Assembly (NCBI GenBank): GCA_050950785.1
Contig: JBMNIG010000021.1
Span: 180,138-244,137, forward strand
DNA length: 64,000 nt
Direction of reading: 5' to 3'
Source: JAAYOS01 sp050950785
Lineage (GTDB): Bacteria; Bacillota; Clostridia; Oscillospirales; JAAYOS01
Part shown: positions 8,355-17,862 of the stretch, in pieces
Numbering within the stretch: position 1 is the stretch's first letter
How the letters are laid out: each line of letters starts with the position of its first letter
The notes under the pieces: model-generated
What the model was told of the DNA's origin: nothing
Database searches by the model: none
The model's input: the letters and a program-made list of their open reading frames with translations, nothing else
Made by a program: the position numbers and the translations under genes

Positions 8355-9671
8355 CGCAAATTGCAAGTTAAAGTGAAACACTTTTTCTCTGTCAAATGTT
8401 ATCTAGATATCTTGTAGTTTTCACTTGTTTCTGGCGGTTTGGGTCTGGGCGGAACGGGAAATGCTTTCGCTATGAACACTTTCTTAGTTCTTCTTTAACT
8501 ACCTCGTTTGCGCATTTACCTTCTAAAACCTTACGTGGGTAATCATTAAGCCATTCTTGGATCTTTAATATTGCTTTTGTACTGTATTTCGCTATCGAAC
8601 ATCCCTTGGGGATAAACCGTCGTATGTGTCCATTTATCTGTTCATTGGTACCTCTTTCCCATGAATGATATGGGTGACAGTAGTAAATTCGGGTGCGTGC
8701 TTTACTGCTTATGCAGGACCGTTCTAGCTTGCGCCAATCTAAAAACTCACTTCCATTATCAACTGTTATTGTTTTAAACATCTTTCGAAATCGCTTTGCA
8801 CCTATCTTTTTCTCTAGTTGGTCAAGTCGTTTTAGCACTTCTTTTTGTGTTTGGCTACGCAACTTAAATATCAGTGTCTTTCTAGATAGCCTCTCAACCA
8901 GTACAAGCAAGCATGCCCTGCCTTTTCCTCGACCTGGTTCAACGCAATCCATTTCCCAGTGACCGAGCTCACTGCGGTCATTCGCCTCTTGTGGGCGCTC
9001 ATCTATGCGCTTGGCGTCTACATCCCGTATTCTGCGGGTTACTCGGGTATACTTGCGTTTTGAACTCTTGCCTTTTCGAGGTAAGTCCTTTTTTGTTACA
9101 TTGAGTAATAACTCACGGTCTATATAATTATAGAGCGTTCGCTTAGATATGGGTGTTCTTTGATAGTCAGGGTCATCCTTAAGTTTCTCTATGGTCGCAT
9201 AAGGAGAGAACTTGCCATTTATAATACAGTTCTCAATTTTTTCTGCTAACTCATAGTTCTTACCAATTTTTAGATGAGCCCCTTTTGCACTTGCCTTCTC
9301 ATCATAGTCCTCTTGGGCTTTTAAGGCTGAATAGCTAACCACTTCACGCCATTGGCAATCCCTTAAGATTACCTTCCCACGCCTCAGCTCCCTACTTATT
9401 GTGGCTGGGCTTACTCCCATTCGTTCTGCTATTTCCCGATGGCTAAGCCTTGATTTCTTAGGCAAGTAATTGTTCTTAGTTACTATCGCTTCTAACTCTT
9501 CACGCTCTTCCAATCTTAGGTGTTTACCTTTTATGCGAGTTCTGATACAATAGACTTGGCTCATGAAGCTTCTCCGTTTCTGTTTGTTGTAGGAACTAAC
9601 ATTATAACAGAGAAGCTCTCGTGGGTCTATTTATTTCTTTATTTGTGTTTCATTTAATTTTACAACTCGCC
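8355..9671 (-). mobile_element. IS30-family insertion sequence, about 1317 bp
   Basis: One transposase gene lies between imperfect terminal inverted repeats of about 27 bp (8355-8381 and the complement of 9645-9671). About 19 of 27 positions match, and the inner GAAACAC is identical. 15-bp direct repeats lie directly outside both ends. IS30 elements usually make duplications of only 2-4 bp, so the long repeat is odd. The element sits between bipA and the sugar operon, leaves the bipA promoter intact, and has an intact transposase, so it may be active. Confidence 0.85.
8470..9564 (-). CDS. IS30-family transposase
   Basis: A 364-residue DDE transposase. An N-terminal helix-turn-helix (LSHREIAERMGVSPATISRE, about residues 40-59) binds the terminal repeats. 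The catalytic core (rve fold) starts at GHWEMDCV with the first Asp, continues with the second Asp in ITVDNGSEF, and has the Glu in the IS30 signature SWERGTNEQINGHIRR followed by FIPKG. The reading frame is complete. GGAG lies seven bases before the ATG at 9564. Confidence 0.95.
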   Translation of the reverse strand: MSQVYCIRTRIKGKHLRLEEREELEAIVTKNNYLPKKSRLSHREIAERMGVSPATISRELRRGKVILRDCQWREVVSYSALKAQEDYDEKASAKGAHLKIGKNYELAEKIENCIINGKFSPYATIEKLKDDPDYQRTPISKRTLYNYIDRELLLNVTKKDLPRKGKSSKRKYTRVTRRIRDVDAKRIDERPQEANDRSELGHWEMDCVEPGRGKGRACLLVLVERLSRKTLIFKLRSQTQKEVLKRLDQLEKKIGAKRFRKMFKTITVDNGSEFLDWRKLERSCISSKARTRIYYCHPYHSWERGTNEQINGHIRRFIPKGCSIAKYSTKAILKIQEWLNDYPRKVLEGKCANEVVKEELRKCS

Positions 9672-9686
9672 ATTTTTTCCCATTAT
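9672..9686. repeat. right 15-bp direct repeat flanking the IS element
   Basis: An exact copy of 8340-8354, beginning at the base after the right inverted repeat. It supports the element's boundaries. Confidence 0.8.
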
Positions 9687-9829
9687 ATTTGTAACAGACG
9701 CGAGAATCATCAAGACTTGTCCTTACTATCTTGCCTTGTCCCTTCTTATGTCCGCCGCCACATTTTATAACTTTGATCCCTGCCTTTTATTTTGTGGTTG
9801 TGCATTTGTCACAATTGAAATGTTATTTG

Positions 9830-9858
9830 TTGAACTACAATGTAAAGTCTGATAAAAT
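9830..9858 (+). promoter_or_regulatory. sigmaA promoter of the alpha-glycoside operon
   Basis: TTGAAC (9830-9835), 17 bases, TAAAAT (9853-9858), about 35 bases before the TTG start of the GH13 gene. The region 9687-9829 shows no gene. Confidence 0.6.
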
Positions 9859-9892
9859 AGCCATGATTTGGTTGATGGGGAGGTGCGCTCAA

Positions 9893-11500
9893 TTGTATCG
9901 ATGGTGGCATGATTCAGTAGTTTATCAGATATACCCACGCAGCTTTAAGGATTCCAACGGTGACGGAATAGGAGATATACCGGGTATAATATCCAAGTTG
10001 GATTACATAAAGGATCTGGGCGTAAATGTCATATGGCTGTCTCCTGTTTACAAAAGCCCAAATGATGACAATGGATACGATATCAGCGACTATAGAGACA
10101 TAAATCCCGAGTATGGTACGATGAAAGACATGGAGCGCTTGATTACCGAAGCCGGTGAGCGTGGCATTAAGATCGTCATGGACCTTGTCATCAATCACAC
10201 TTCTGACGAGCATCCCTGGTTTATAAAAAGCAGGCAGGGTCATCCCGAGTACAGGGACTACTATTACTGGAGGAAGGGCAAAAACGGTGGACCACCTAAC
10301 AATTGGACGGGTTTCTTTGGCGGTGGCACCTGGGAAAAAGACGAACACTCGGACGAGTGGTATCTGCACCTGTTTTCAAAAAAGCAGCCGGATCTCAACT
10401 ATCACAATCCTAAAGTTCTCGAAGAGATCAAAGATATAATGCGTTTCTGGCTTGACAAGGGGATTGCCGGCTTTAGGTGCGATGTTATCAATATCCTCTT
10501 TAAGACAACCCTTGATGACGGCAAAAACAAACTGATACTTAAAGGCAGCGAACACTATCTTTCACAGGAAGGCAATCATAAGATCCTACAAACCCTTAGA
10601 AAGGAAGTCCTATCAAATTATGATTGCTTCACCGTAGGTGAAACAGTATTTGTCACACCGGAAATGGCAAGGGATCTCTGTGGCGCTGACCGTGGAGAAC
10701 TTGATATGGTTTTCTCATTTGAACATATGGAGACCGACCAGATAATTGTCAAGTGGTTCAAACGAAAGTTCAGGCCAAAGCGCTTCTTCAAAGTTATATC
10801 CAAATGGCAAAGGGAGCTTGACTGGAACGCAAACTACCTTGAAAACCACGATCAACCGCGAAGTGTTTCCAGATTTGGAGACGATGACCGCTATTGGGAG
10901 AAAAGTGCTAAGATGCTGGCAGTACTTCTTCTTACTCTACGCGGAACACCTTATATCTATCAGGGACAGGAAATCGGAATGACAAACTTTGACTTTGTGT
11001 CAATGGAAGAAATTCGGGACGTTGAATCCCACAACATATACAAAATTGCGGGCGATCTGCATTTTCCAAAATGGCTAAAGTGGAAGCTTATAAAAAAGAC
11101 AAGCAGAGACAACGCACGTACACCCATGCAGTGGGATCCAAGCGAAAACGGTGGATTTTCCGAAGGCCGTCCGTGGATAAATGCAAATCACAACTATACC
11201 AGAATCAATGTCGCAAACCAAAAAAAAGACACTAATTCAATTCTCTCATTTTATAAAGATTTGATACAGCTTCGGGCCGCTTCTCCGGTCCTGAGAAAAG
11301 GTACATTCAAGCCTGTAAAGATAGGACGCAAGGTTTTTATATACGAGAGAGAATATCTGGGCAAGAAGATAAAGGTGATCCTAAACTTCAGCCCCCGGAC
11401 CCGAAGGGTCGATCTGGAAGGTAATGTCTTGATTTCAAACTACAAGAGAGGTGTACTTGACGGTAAGATTTATCCGTGGGAAGGGGTGATCGTAGGATGA
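9893..11500 (+). CDS. GH13 oligo-1,6-glucosidase-type alpha-glucosidase
   Basis: A 535-residue cytosolic GH13 enzyme (subfamily 31-like: oligo-1,6-glucosidase, sucrase-isomaltase or trehalose-6-phosphate hydrolase relatives). The four conserved regions are visible: DLVINHTSDEH, GFRCDVIN with nucleophile Asp197, TVGETVF with acid/base Glu250, and ENHDQPR with Asp320. It begins LYRWWHDSVVYQIYPRSF, typical of the family. I chose TTG 9893, which has GGGGAGG nine bases upstream; in-frame ATGs at 9863 and 9875 lack ribosome sites. Its stop overlaps the next gene's start (ATGA), implying translational coupling. With the GH36 enzyme and symporter it would use isomalto- or raffinose-family sugars. Exact linkage preference is not readable. 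Confidence 0.9.
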   Translation: MYRWWHDSVVYQIYPRSFKDSNGDGIGDIPGIISKLDYIKDLGVNVIWLSPVYKSPNDDNGYDISDYRDINPEYGTMKDMERLITEAGERGIKIVMDLVINHTSDEHPWFIKSRQGHPEYRDYYYWRKGKNGGPPNNWTGFFGGGTWEKDEHSDEWYLHLFSKKQPDLNYHNPKVLEEIKDIMRFWLDKGIAGFRCDVINILFKTTLDDGKNKLILKGSEHYLSQEGNHKILQTLRKEVLSNYDCFTVGETVFVTPEMARDLCGADRGELDMVFSFEHMETDQIIVKWFKRKFRPKRFFKVISKWQRELDWNANYLENHDQPRSVSRFGDDDRYWEKSAKMLAVLLLTLRGTPYIYQGQEIGMTNFDFVSMEEIRDVESHNIYKIAGDLHFPKWLKWKLIKKTSRDNARTPMQWDPSENGGFSEGRPWINANHNYTRINVANQKKDTNSILSFYKDLIQLRAASPVLRKGTFKPVKIGRKVFIYEREYLGKKIKVILNFSPRTRRVDLEGNVLISNYKRGVLDGKIYPWEGVIVG

Positions 11501-13848
11501 TTTTATCAGACGACAATGTCTTTTACTTGACAACTAAGGACACAAGCTATATCTTTCGAGTAACAAAGTTCGGACACCTTGAGAGCGTATACTATGGATG
11601 CAGAATACCTCAGCAGGACATCTCATCATTACTTACTAAGCATACTATAATGCCCGGTGGCAATGTCGCTTATGATCTGTCCGATGATACATATTCGCTT
11701 AATACATTGACTCTTGAGTACTCAGGCATAGGTAAGGGGGATTTTCGTCACTCTCCTCTTGAAGTAAAAATGCCCGATGGCACTTTTGTCTCAGACTTCA
11801 CTTATCAGTCCCATCAGATATTTGACGGCTATTTAGAAAGTGACACTTTACCCACTGCTTATGGTGGTACCGATGAGTGCCGTACACTCGAAGTGCGCCT
11901 TACCGATAAACCTAATAACGTATCACTATTCCTTTACTACACTGTCTACAAAGATACAAATGTAATTACTCGAAGAACCGTTTTGCAAAATGACAACGAA
12001 TCACCTCTTGTCATACGCAAACTAATGAGCATGTCACTAGACCTGCCTGAGGGGGATTACGAACTGCTTACTCTTCATGGTGGCTGGATAAAGGAGGCTC
12101 ATAAGTATACACGCCCTGTCACATATGGGCTTTATGTAAATCAATCACTTACTGGGGCTTCAAGTAATATCGCGAATCCCGGTATGATGCTATATGATAA
12201 GAACACATCTGAAAATTACGGAAATGTGTACGGCTTCAATCTCGTATACAGTGGGAATCACTATGAAGCCGTTGAACGGAGCAGCAGCTCAGTTCGCGTG
12301 ATGACGGGTATAAATCCCCAATGTTTTGAGTGGAGACTTGAACAGAGTGAGAGGTTCGAGTCGCCTGAGGCCATCATGACCTTTTCCGACAAAGGATTCA
12401 ATGGAGCAAGCCAAAATTTTCATGATTTTATTAACAGGCATATCATACGTGGAGACTGGAAGGGCAAAGAGCGTCCCATCCTGCTCAATAGTTGGGAAGC
12501 CTGTTTTTTTGATTTTACCCAGAGCCGTTTGATACGTCTTGCCAGAAAGGCGAAGGCTCTGGGGGTTGAACTTTTTGTGCTGGATGACGGCTGGTTTGGA
12601 AAACGCAATAACGACAGAGCCGGTCTTGGTGATTATTATGTCAACCGAAAGAAGTTTCCCAAAGGTCTTGGTAGCTTTGCGGAAAAGATAAACAAACTTG
12701 GAATGTCCTTTGGAGTCTGGTTTGAGCCGGAAATGATCAACGAGGACAGTGACTTGTATCGAGCGCACCCCGAATATGCAGTAAGCACACCTAACAGAAA
12801 ACCAAGTTACGGACGCAATCAGCTAGTGCTTGACCTGTGCAATCAGGAAGTTCGGAACTATATTGTTGAAAATGTGCGAAAAGTCCTTGAAAGCGCAAAT
12901 ATTGAATACGTTAAATGGGATATGAATCGTCATATGACTGACATGTATTCTCCCAGCGTTAAAAATCAGGGTGAGTTTTATCACAGATATATAATCGGCC
13001 TGTATGACATACTAAAGCGCATTTTCCATGACAAACCCCACATTCTTTTGGAGAGCTGTTCATCAGGCGGCAACAGGTTTGATTTAGGCATGCTGTGCTT
13101 TTCACCACAGGTCTGGACTTCTGACGACACTGATCCCATTGAACGCCTGAAAATACAAACAGGGCTTAGTTACTTCTACCCACTTTCAACCATGGGTGCT
13201 CATGTATCTGCAACACCTCATCAACAGACACTTCGGAACACTCCGCTGCCAACACGCTTTAATGTGTCGGCCTTTGGCGTACTCGGATATGAGCTTGATT
13301 TGAAGTATCTCAACTTTTCTGAACTCAAGGAGATCAAGAAGCAGATATCTGAATACAAAAAATATCGCCGGGTGCTGCAATATGGAAAGTTTTATCGCTT
13401 CGACAGGAGAAAACCCCATCAGGTAAACCTGCTCTGTGTCTCCGGAGATCAAAACACGGCAATAGCCGGACACTTTCAAACGCTCTCCACTGCAGGTGAC
13501 ACAAGTGATATCCTTCCATTGATGGGGCTTGATCCCGATAAGAAATACATTCTAAAAACCATGGAGCAAACATATTCGATTCGCCGATTTGGGGCACTTG
13601 TAAGCTATGCAATACCATTCAAAGCTGATCCGAACGGTTTTCTGTTCCGCACTGCCAATAAATTTTACAGACTTCCTGATGCTGTGGAGCAATATGAAGG
13701 TTGGGGCAGTGTGCTTGAAGCGGGTGTTAAACTCAACAGTCAATTCATCGGTAGCGGCTACAATAAAAATATCCGAATTGTGGGCGATTATGGTTCAAAC
13801 CTATATATTATCAAAGCAGAAATCGAAATCAAAGATAGGGACGTGTAG
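11497..13848 (+). CDS. GH36 alpha-galactosidase
   Basis: A 783-residue enzyme with the GH36 layout: N-terminal beta-sandwich (about 1-320), TIM barrel (about 330-640) and C-terminal beta domain. Nucleophile Asp475 lies in VKWDMNRH, the substrate-binding CSSGGNRFD motif follows, and acid/base Asp543 lies in WTSDDTD. The length is normal for cytosolic tetrameric alpha-galactosidases such as AgaA/RafA/MelA-like GH36. The start is ATG 11497, four bases overlapping the GH13 stop, with GGAAGGGG upstream; an upstream in-frame reading (11476) lies inside the previous gene. It releases galactose from melibiose- or raffinose-type sugars imported by the following symporter. Confidence 0.92.
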   Translation: MILSDDNVFYLTTKDTSYIFRVTKFGHLESVYYGCRIPQQDISSLLTKHTIMPGGNVAYDLSDDTYSLNTLTLEYSGIGKGDFRHSPLEVKMPDGTFVSDFTYQSHQIFDGYLESDTLPTAYGGTDECRTLEVRLTDKPNNVSLFLYYTVYKDTNVITRRTVLQNDNESPLVIRKLMSMSLDLPEGDYELLTLHGGWIKEAHKYTRPVTYGLYVNQSLTGASSNIANPGMMLYDKNTSENYGNVYGFNLVYSGNHYEAVERSSSSVRVMTGINPQCFEWRLEQSERFESPEAIMTFSDKGFNGASQNFHDFINRHIIRGDWKGKERPILLNSWEACFFDFTQSRLIRLARKAKALGVELFVLDDGWFGKRNNDRAGLGDYYVNRKKFPKGLGSFAEKINKLGMSFGVWFEPEMINEDSDLYRAHPEYAVSTPNRKPSYGRNQLVLDLCNQEVRNYIVENVRKVLESANIEYVKWDMNRHMTDMYSPSVKNQGEFYHRYIIGLYDILKRIFHDKPHILLESCSSGGNRFDLGMLCFSPQVWTSDDTDPIERLKIQTGLSYFYPLSTMGAHVSATPHQQTLRNTPLPTRFNVSAFGVLGYELDLKYLNFSELKEIKKQISEYKKYRRVLQYGKFYRFDRRKPHQVNLLCVSGDQNTAIAGHFQTLSTAGDTSDILPLMGLDPDKKYILKTMEQTYSIRRFGALVSYAIPFKADPNGFLFRTANKFYRLPDAVEQYEGWGSVLEAGVKLNSQFIGSGYNKNIRIVGDYGSNLYIIKAEIEIKDRDV

Positions 13849-13949
13849 TTTTAACAGCCAATTTCGTAATCATACAAAAGCTATAGAAGGCATATAAGCA
13901 GTTATATAACACATAGAAAACTCTTATGATCAGGAAAGGAAGTAAACAA

Positions 13950-15320
13950 ATGGAGCGCAAGGGCAACAAATATTTCTTTGGTCTTGGAACAGTAGGAAGG
14001 GACATGCTATATAGCCTGGTTAGCATGTACCTATTGTTTTACCTCACCGACATATTGAATCTTCCCGACTCAACTATGTGGTGGATGGCCGGCATATTGA
14101 CCGTTCTCCGCGTATTTGACGCAGTAAACGACCCAATAATGGGAGTTATCGTGGACAACACACGTACAAGGTATGGAAAATTCAAGCCTTGGATCGTTAT
14201 CGGAGCGGTACTGGCCTCTGTTTTAACTGTTCTGATGTTTACAGACCTTGGGCTTTCGGGCGCTTTGTATATTGTTCTGTTTGCTATTTTCTATTTGCTC
14301 TGGGATGTCAGCTTCGGAGCAAATGACATTGCCTACTGGTCGATGCTTCCGGCTCTTACTCTAGACCAAAACGAAAGGGAAGAAATCGGGGCTTTTGCTA
14401 GAATATGCGCCAATGTGGGAATGTATATCGTTGTCGTAGGCATACTCCCTTTGACAAACATGCTTTCTGAAGCCGTTGGAAGCAAAACCACCGGATGGTT
14501 TATTTTCGCTGTTGCGGTTGCGGTGCTTCTGCTTGCATTTCAAGCCTTTACCATTTTCGGAGTAAAAGAGAAAAAAGGCGTTTTCAAGCAGGAAGAAACA
14601 ACAACGATCAGGGGAATGGTGGCTGCGATATTCAAAAATGACCAGCTGCTCTATACAGCAATTGCAATGGCATTATTTATGATTGGTTATGTAACTACGA
14701 CAAGCTTTGGTGTATACTTTTTCAAGTATTCATTCAAAAATGAGAACATGTACTCGGTATTTGCAGGTATTCTTGGTGTTTCTCAACTTGCCGCTTTGTC
14801 AGTCTTTCCGGTGTTTTCGAAAAGGTATAGTCGCAAGAAGCTATACACGGCATCAACTATTTTTGTTGTGATCGGATATATTATCTTCTTCTTTTCGCCA
14901 ATGAACATGATTCCAATCGGAATTGCCGGTATCCTGATTTTTATCGGACAGGCATTTATCCAACTGCTAATGCTTATGTTTCTTGCGGATACGATCGAAT
15001 ATGGACAATGGAAATCAGGAAAGAGGAATGAAAGCGTTACCTTTTCGATCCAGCCCTTTATCAATAAAATCGGAGGGGCAATAGCAAACGGGATAGTAGG
15101 TATGACAGTTATTATATCCGGTATAAACGCAGCAGTTACTCCGGATGATGTGACCGAAACCGGGCTATTGATAATGAAGATGTCAATGTTGATCCTTCCG
15201 CTTATATTTATTGTAGCTGGTTATCTGCTTTATCTTGCTAAATATAAAATCGACAAGGATATGTTTGATAATATTGTCGCCGAATTAAAGCAACGGGGCG
15301 ACATTTCCGAGGGACTCTAA
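13950..15320 (+). CDS. GPH-family sugar:cation symporter (MelB-like)
   Basis: A 456-residue MFS transporter of the glycoside-pentoside-hexuronide family with about twelve membrane segments. Diagnostic parts are the N-terminal RDMLYSLVSMYLLFYLTD helix, the cytosolic DPIMGVIVDNTRTRYGKFKPW loop between helices 2 and 3, and the central hydrophilic loop near residue 210. Family members couple sugar uptake to sodium or proton entry. ATG 13950 has AAAGGAAG seven bases upstream, better than ATG 13926, which has no ribosome site. It ends the three-gene operon; substrates are inferred from the two hydrolases as alpha-galactosides or alpha-glucosides. No regulator or kinase is present. Confidence 0.9.
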   Translation: MERKGNKYFFGLGTVGRDMLYSLVSMYLLFYLTDILNLPDSTMWWMAGILTVLRVFDAVNDPIMGVIVDNTRTRYGKFKPWIVIGAVLASVLTVLMFTDLGLSGALYIVLFAIFYLLWDVSFGANDIAYWSMLPALTLDQNEREEIGAFARICANVGMYIVVVGILPLTNMLSEAVGSKTTGWFIFAVAVAVLLLAFQAFTIFGVKEKKGVFKQEETTTIRGMVAAIFKNDQLLYTAIAMALFMIGYVTTTSFGVYFFKYSFKNENMYSVFAGILGVSQLAALSVFPVFSKRYSRKKLYTASTIFVVIGYIIFFFSPMNMIPIGIAGILIFIGQAFIQLLMLMFLADTIEYGQWKSGKRNESVTFSIQPFINKIGGAIANGIVGMTVIISGINAAVTPDDVTETGLLIMKMSMLILPLIFIVAGYLLYLAKYKIDKDMFDNIVAELKQRGDISEGL

Positions 15321-15321
15321 G

Positions 15322-15486
15322 ATTGGGCCAACCGTCCCCACACTGTACACATCAAGGGTACACTCCAAACCACCCCAAATACTGGACATATTTAGGGGCT
15401 CTTCCAATACGTTCATTTGTGTTGCTCTGTGTTCAAATACATAGAAGACAGAAGAACCATCCCCTTGTCTTCCCATGTCTTATTAT
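15322..15486. repeat. degenerate dispersed palindromic repeat, copy A
   Basis: Two fragments of the window's repeat family: CCAACCGTCCCCACACTG near 15329-15346 and, from about 15442, GAAGACAGAAGAACCATCCC continuing into CTTGTCTT. The rest of 15321-15506 holds no gene. Confidence 0.5.
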
Positions 15487-15506
15487 GGGATATTCTGGGA
15501 AATAGC

Positions 15507-15536
15507 TTGACATTTCGAAAATACTCAATATTATAT
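15507..15536 (+). promoter_or_regulatory. sigmaA-like promoter of the SLH lysozyme
   Basis: A perfect TTGACA at 15507-15512 is followed after 18 bases by TTATAT (15531-15536; TATATA one base on). The leader to the GTG start is about 80 bases. Confidence 0.5.
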
Positions 15537-15617
15537 ATAAAATAATGCCAAATATAACGAGCTCAGTACAACAGTAAGAATTTAACTGAGTGTAAGTAAC
15601 CGGAGGTATAATAACCA

Positions 15618-16928
15618 GTGAAGAAAGTTATAGTCAGCATGATATTATTTATATATCTTTTCAGTGCAATGTCGATTCCGGCTTTAGCTACCGAATCAAC
15701 CGGCGCAACAGATATCAGCGAAGCCGGAATGGAATTCATAAAGAAGTTTGAGGGCTTTTCAAAATATGTACACTCAGATTCTTCCCATTATTATATTGGC
15801 TACGGTACAAGCTGCAACCCCAACGATTACCCAAATGGTATCACGATGGAAGAGGCACACAAACTGCTGTATAAAGCCATACAGAAAATCAAGTCTCCGC
15901 TGGACAGCTTCTTGAAAAAATACGATATTTCATTAAACCAAAATCAATACGATGCACTTTTGAGTTTTACATACAATCTTGGGACGGGGTGGTTGAGATC
16001 TACAAGCAGATTGCGAACCTGCCTGATCGAGGGTACCAACAATTATACCGATGTTGAATTTGCAGACGCATTGGCCATATGGTGCCATATAGGTAAAACT
16101 GTTAACAGACAGCTCTTAAACCGCAGAATATTAGAGGCCAGGCTATTTCTTTACGGAGACTACGGCACCGGAGAATCTCCCAATTTCAAGTATCTCATCC
16201 TTGAACCGGGTAAAGGCGAAATCGTGGCAGACGTTGTTTTATACGAGTATAACAAGCCGTATGCTTTACTGCCTGATGCAATTCTTGACGGACATACATT
16301 TAATGGTTGGTACACCGATGATGGTGAACAAATTACGCCGGACATGTTGGCTGACAGAAACCTGAGAGTATATGCAAGATTTACCGAAGGTGTTGTCGAA
16401 CCCCCTGCCCCGGGGAGTTTATATTCCGATGTGAGACCGGACGATTGGTTTTATACATATGTAAGTGACCTAAGCAAAAATAACATCATTAATGGTTATG
16501 ATGATGGTACCTTTAGACCGGATGATCCCACAACATACGGTCAAGCCCTTAAGCTGATCCTTTTGGCAGCCGGGTATGAACCTCAAGCAGCAACCGGTAG
16601 CCATTGGGCATCAGGATACCTGGAGATTGCTGTAAAGGATGGAATCGTTGAAGAAGGTGGCATAACTGATCTTGATGAAGCTATAGACCGTCTGTTGGTT
16701 GCTCAAATAACTGCAAAAGCCCTAAATCTCCCCGAATCATATCTTGAAACCCCTTTTGCAGATACAGCCGATAGTCACGTGCTCGCTTTGTATGAGACTG
16801 GTATAATCACTGGTAGTTTCGACAAAGATAATAATCTTGTATATTTGCCTCAAAATAATATAAAACGTTCAGAGCTGAGTACTATTATATGGCGAATAAA
16901 TAACAATCCTGATTTTGATAATAATTGA
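15618..16928 (+). CDS. secreted GH24 lysozyme with InlB-type and SLH domains
   Basis: A 436-residue exported protein from a GTG at 15618 (GGAGG 11 bases upstream). Residues 1-24 are a signal peptide ending ALA. Residues about 32-180 match phage-type lysozyme (GH24): catalytic Glu in KKFEGF, then YIGYGTSC, and LNQNQYDALLSFTYNLGTGW. Residues about 190-255 resemble a Listeria-Bacteroides/InlB beta-grasp repeat (FNGWYTDDGE). From about 270 three SLH modules follow (SDVRPDDWFYTYV, NGYDDGTFRPDD, then two diverged copies), which bind pyruvylated wall polymer. It should cleave peptidoglycan while anchored to the wall, plausibly for wall turnover, sporulation or attack on competitors. GH24 with SLH anchoring is uncommon among cellular genes. 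Confidence 0.85.
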   Translation: MKKVIVSMILFIYLFSAMSIPALATESTGATDISEAGMEFIKKFEGFSKYVHSDSSHYYIGYGTSCNPNDYPNGITMEEAHKLLYKAIQKIKSPLDSFLKKYDISLNQNQYDALLSFTYNLGTGWLRSTSRLRTCLIEGTNNYTDVEFADALAIWCHIGKTVNRQLLNRRILEARLFLYGDYGTGESPNFKYLILEPGKGEIVADVVLYEYNKPYALLPDAILDGHTFNGWYTDDGEQITPDMLADRNLRVYARFTEGVVEPPAPGSLYSDVRPDDWFYTYVSDLSKNNIINGYDDGTFRPDDPTTYGQALKLILLAAGYEPQAATGSHWASGYLEIAVKDGIVEEGGITDLDEAIDRLLVAQITAKALNLPESYLETPFADTADSHVLALYETGIITGSFDKDNNLVYLPQNNIKRSELSTIIWRINNNPDFDNN

Positions 16929-17065
16929 AAAAATAACTATTTTCTAACTGTTTTCGGTTCTTATACTTATCTTTCCCAGCTATAAGCTCCTACTCTTTGA
17001 CAAAACATATACATAGATTCTTCAAAGAATCATCTTTTAGAATAAGGAAGGGAACAGGAGCATCA

Positions 17066-17747
17066 ATGAGTATAGATAATAAAAAAGACCTGGAACAAGC
17101 AAAGAAATTGAACCAGCAGTCGGCTTCCGGCGGAAATTATAGCCAGGCTGCCAATTCCATCCAAAAGGGTGCACAGGAGGCTCGTAAGCTAAATCAGCAG
17201 TCCGCTACAAATGTTTCACAACAGCCCGGCTCCGGGCAGGCAAGTGCGACAAACAGCTACGATCTACAGCAAGCCAAAGCTCTGAACCAACAATCCGCTA
17301 CAGGCGGCAATTTCAGCCAAGCTGCTAACTCCACCCAATATGGAGCACAGGAAGCTCGTAAACTAAACCAGCAGTCCGCTACAAATGTTTCACAACAGCC
17401 CGGTTCAGGACAGACAAGTGCGACAAACAGCTACGATCTGCAGCAAGCAAAAGCTCTGAACCAACAATCCGCTACAGGTGGCAATTTCAGCCAAGCAGCT
17501 AACTCCACCCAATATGGAGCACAGGAAGCTCGTAAACTAAACCAGCAGTCCGCTACAAATGTCTCACAGCAGCCCGGCTCCGGACAGGCAGGTGCGACAA
17601 ACAGCGACTGACCTGCAGCAAGCCAAAGCTTTGAACCAGCAATCCGCTACAGGTGGCAATTTAAGCCAAGCAACTAACTCCACTCAATATGGAGCACAGG
17701 AAGCTCGTAAACTAAACCAACAGTCGTCAAATAAGAAAAAAGGTTAG
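17066..17747 (+). pseudogene. gamma-type SASP-like repeat protein, frameshifted in the last repeat
   Basis: The ATG at 17066 has AGGAG five bases upstream. The protein is four tandem 58-residue units, each with two KLNQQSA-type blocks (AKALNQQSATGGN and GAQEARKLNQQSA), rich in Gln, Asn, Ala and Ser and lacking Cys and Trp. This resembles gamma-type small acid-soluble spore proteins (SspE), where repeats of a QNQQSA motif serve as an amino-acid store for outgrowth. One extra base near 17603-17610 (AACAGC then GACTGACC instead of TACGATC) creates a TGA at 17609, truncating the product after 181 residues; without it the frame runs on to 17747 (226 residues), ending in NKKKG. Repeat number and the lesion suggest slippage or a base-calling error. 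Confidence 0.7.
17087..17740 (+). repeat. four tandem 174-bp coding repeats
   Basis: Units begin at 17087, 17261, 17435 and 17610. The first three are exactly 174 bp apart and the fourth is 175 bp on, which pinpoints the inserted base. Units 2 and 3 are almost identical; units 1 and 4 have diverged more. Confidence 0.9.
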
Positions 17748-17862
17748 CCTGTAAAACTCACCTCAATGAGTTTGCTAACCATTATACCAAACTTATCCTG
17801 ATAAATCGGGACATGTTATTCATAAAGAAAAGCAAACCTTTACTATAATGACAGTAAGAACC

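Noticed and set aside
12289..12768. A 159-codon minus-strand frame inside the alpha-galactosidase gene
   Set aside because: It is wholly inside a well-supported GH36 gene and has no ribosome site.
17595..17625. TGA in the SASP-like gene as a selenocysteine codon
   Set aside because: A one-base insertion relative to three identical repeat junctions explains it fully, and no recoding structure follows.
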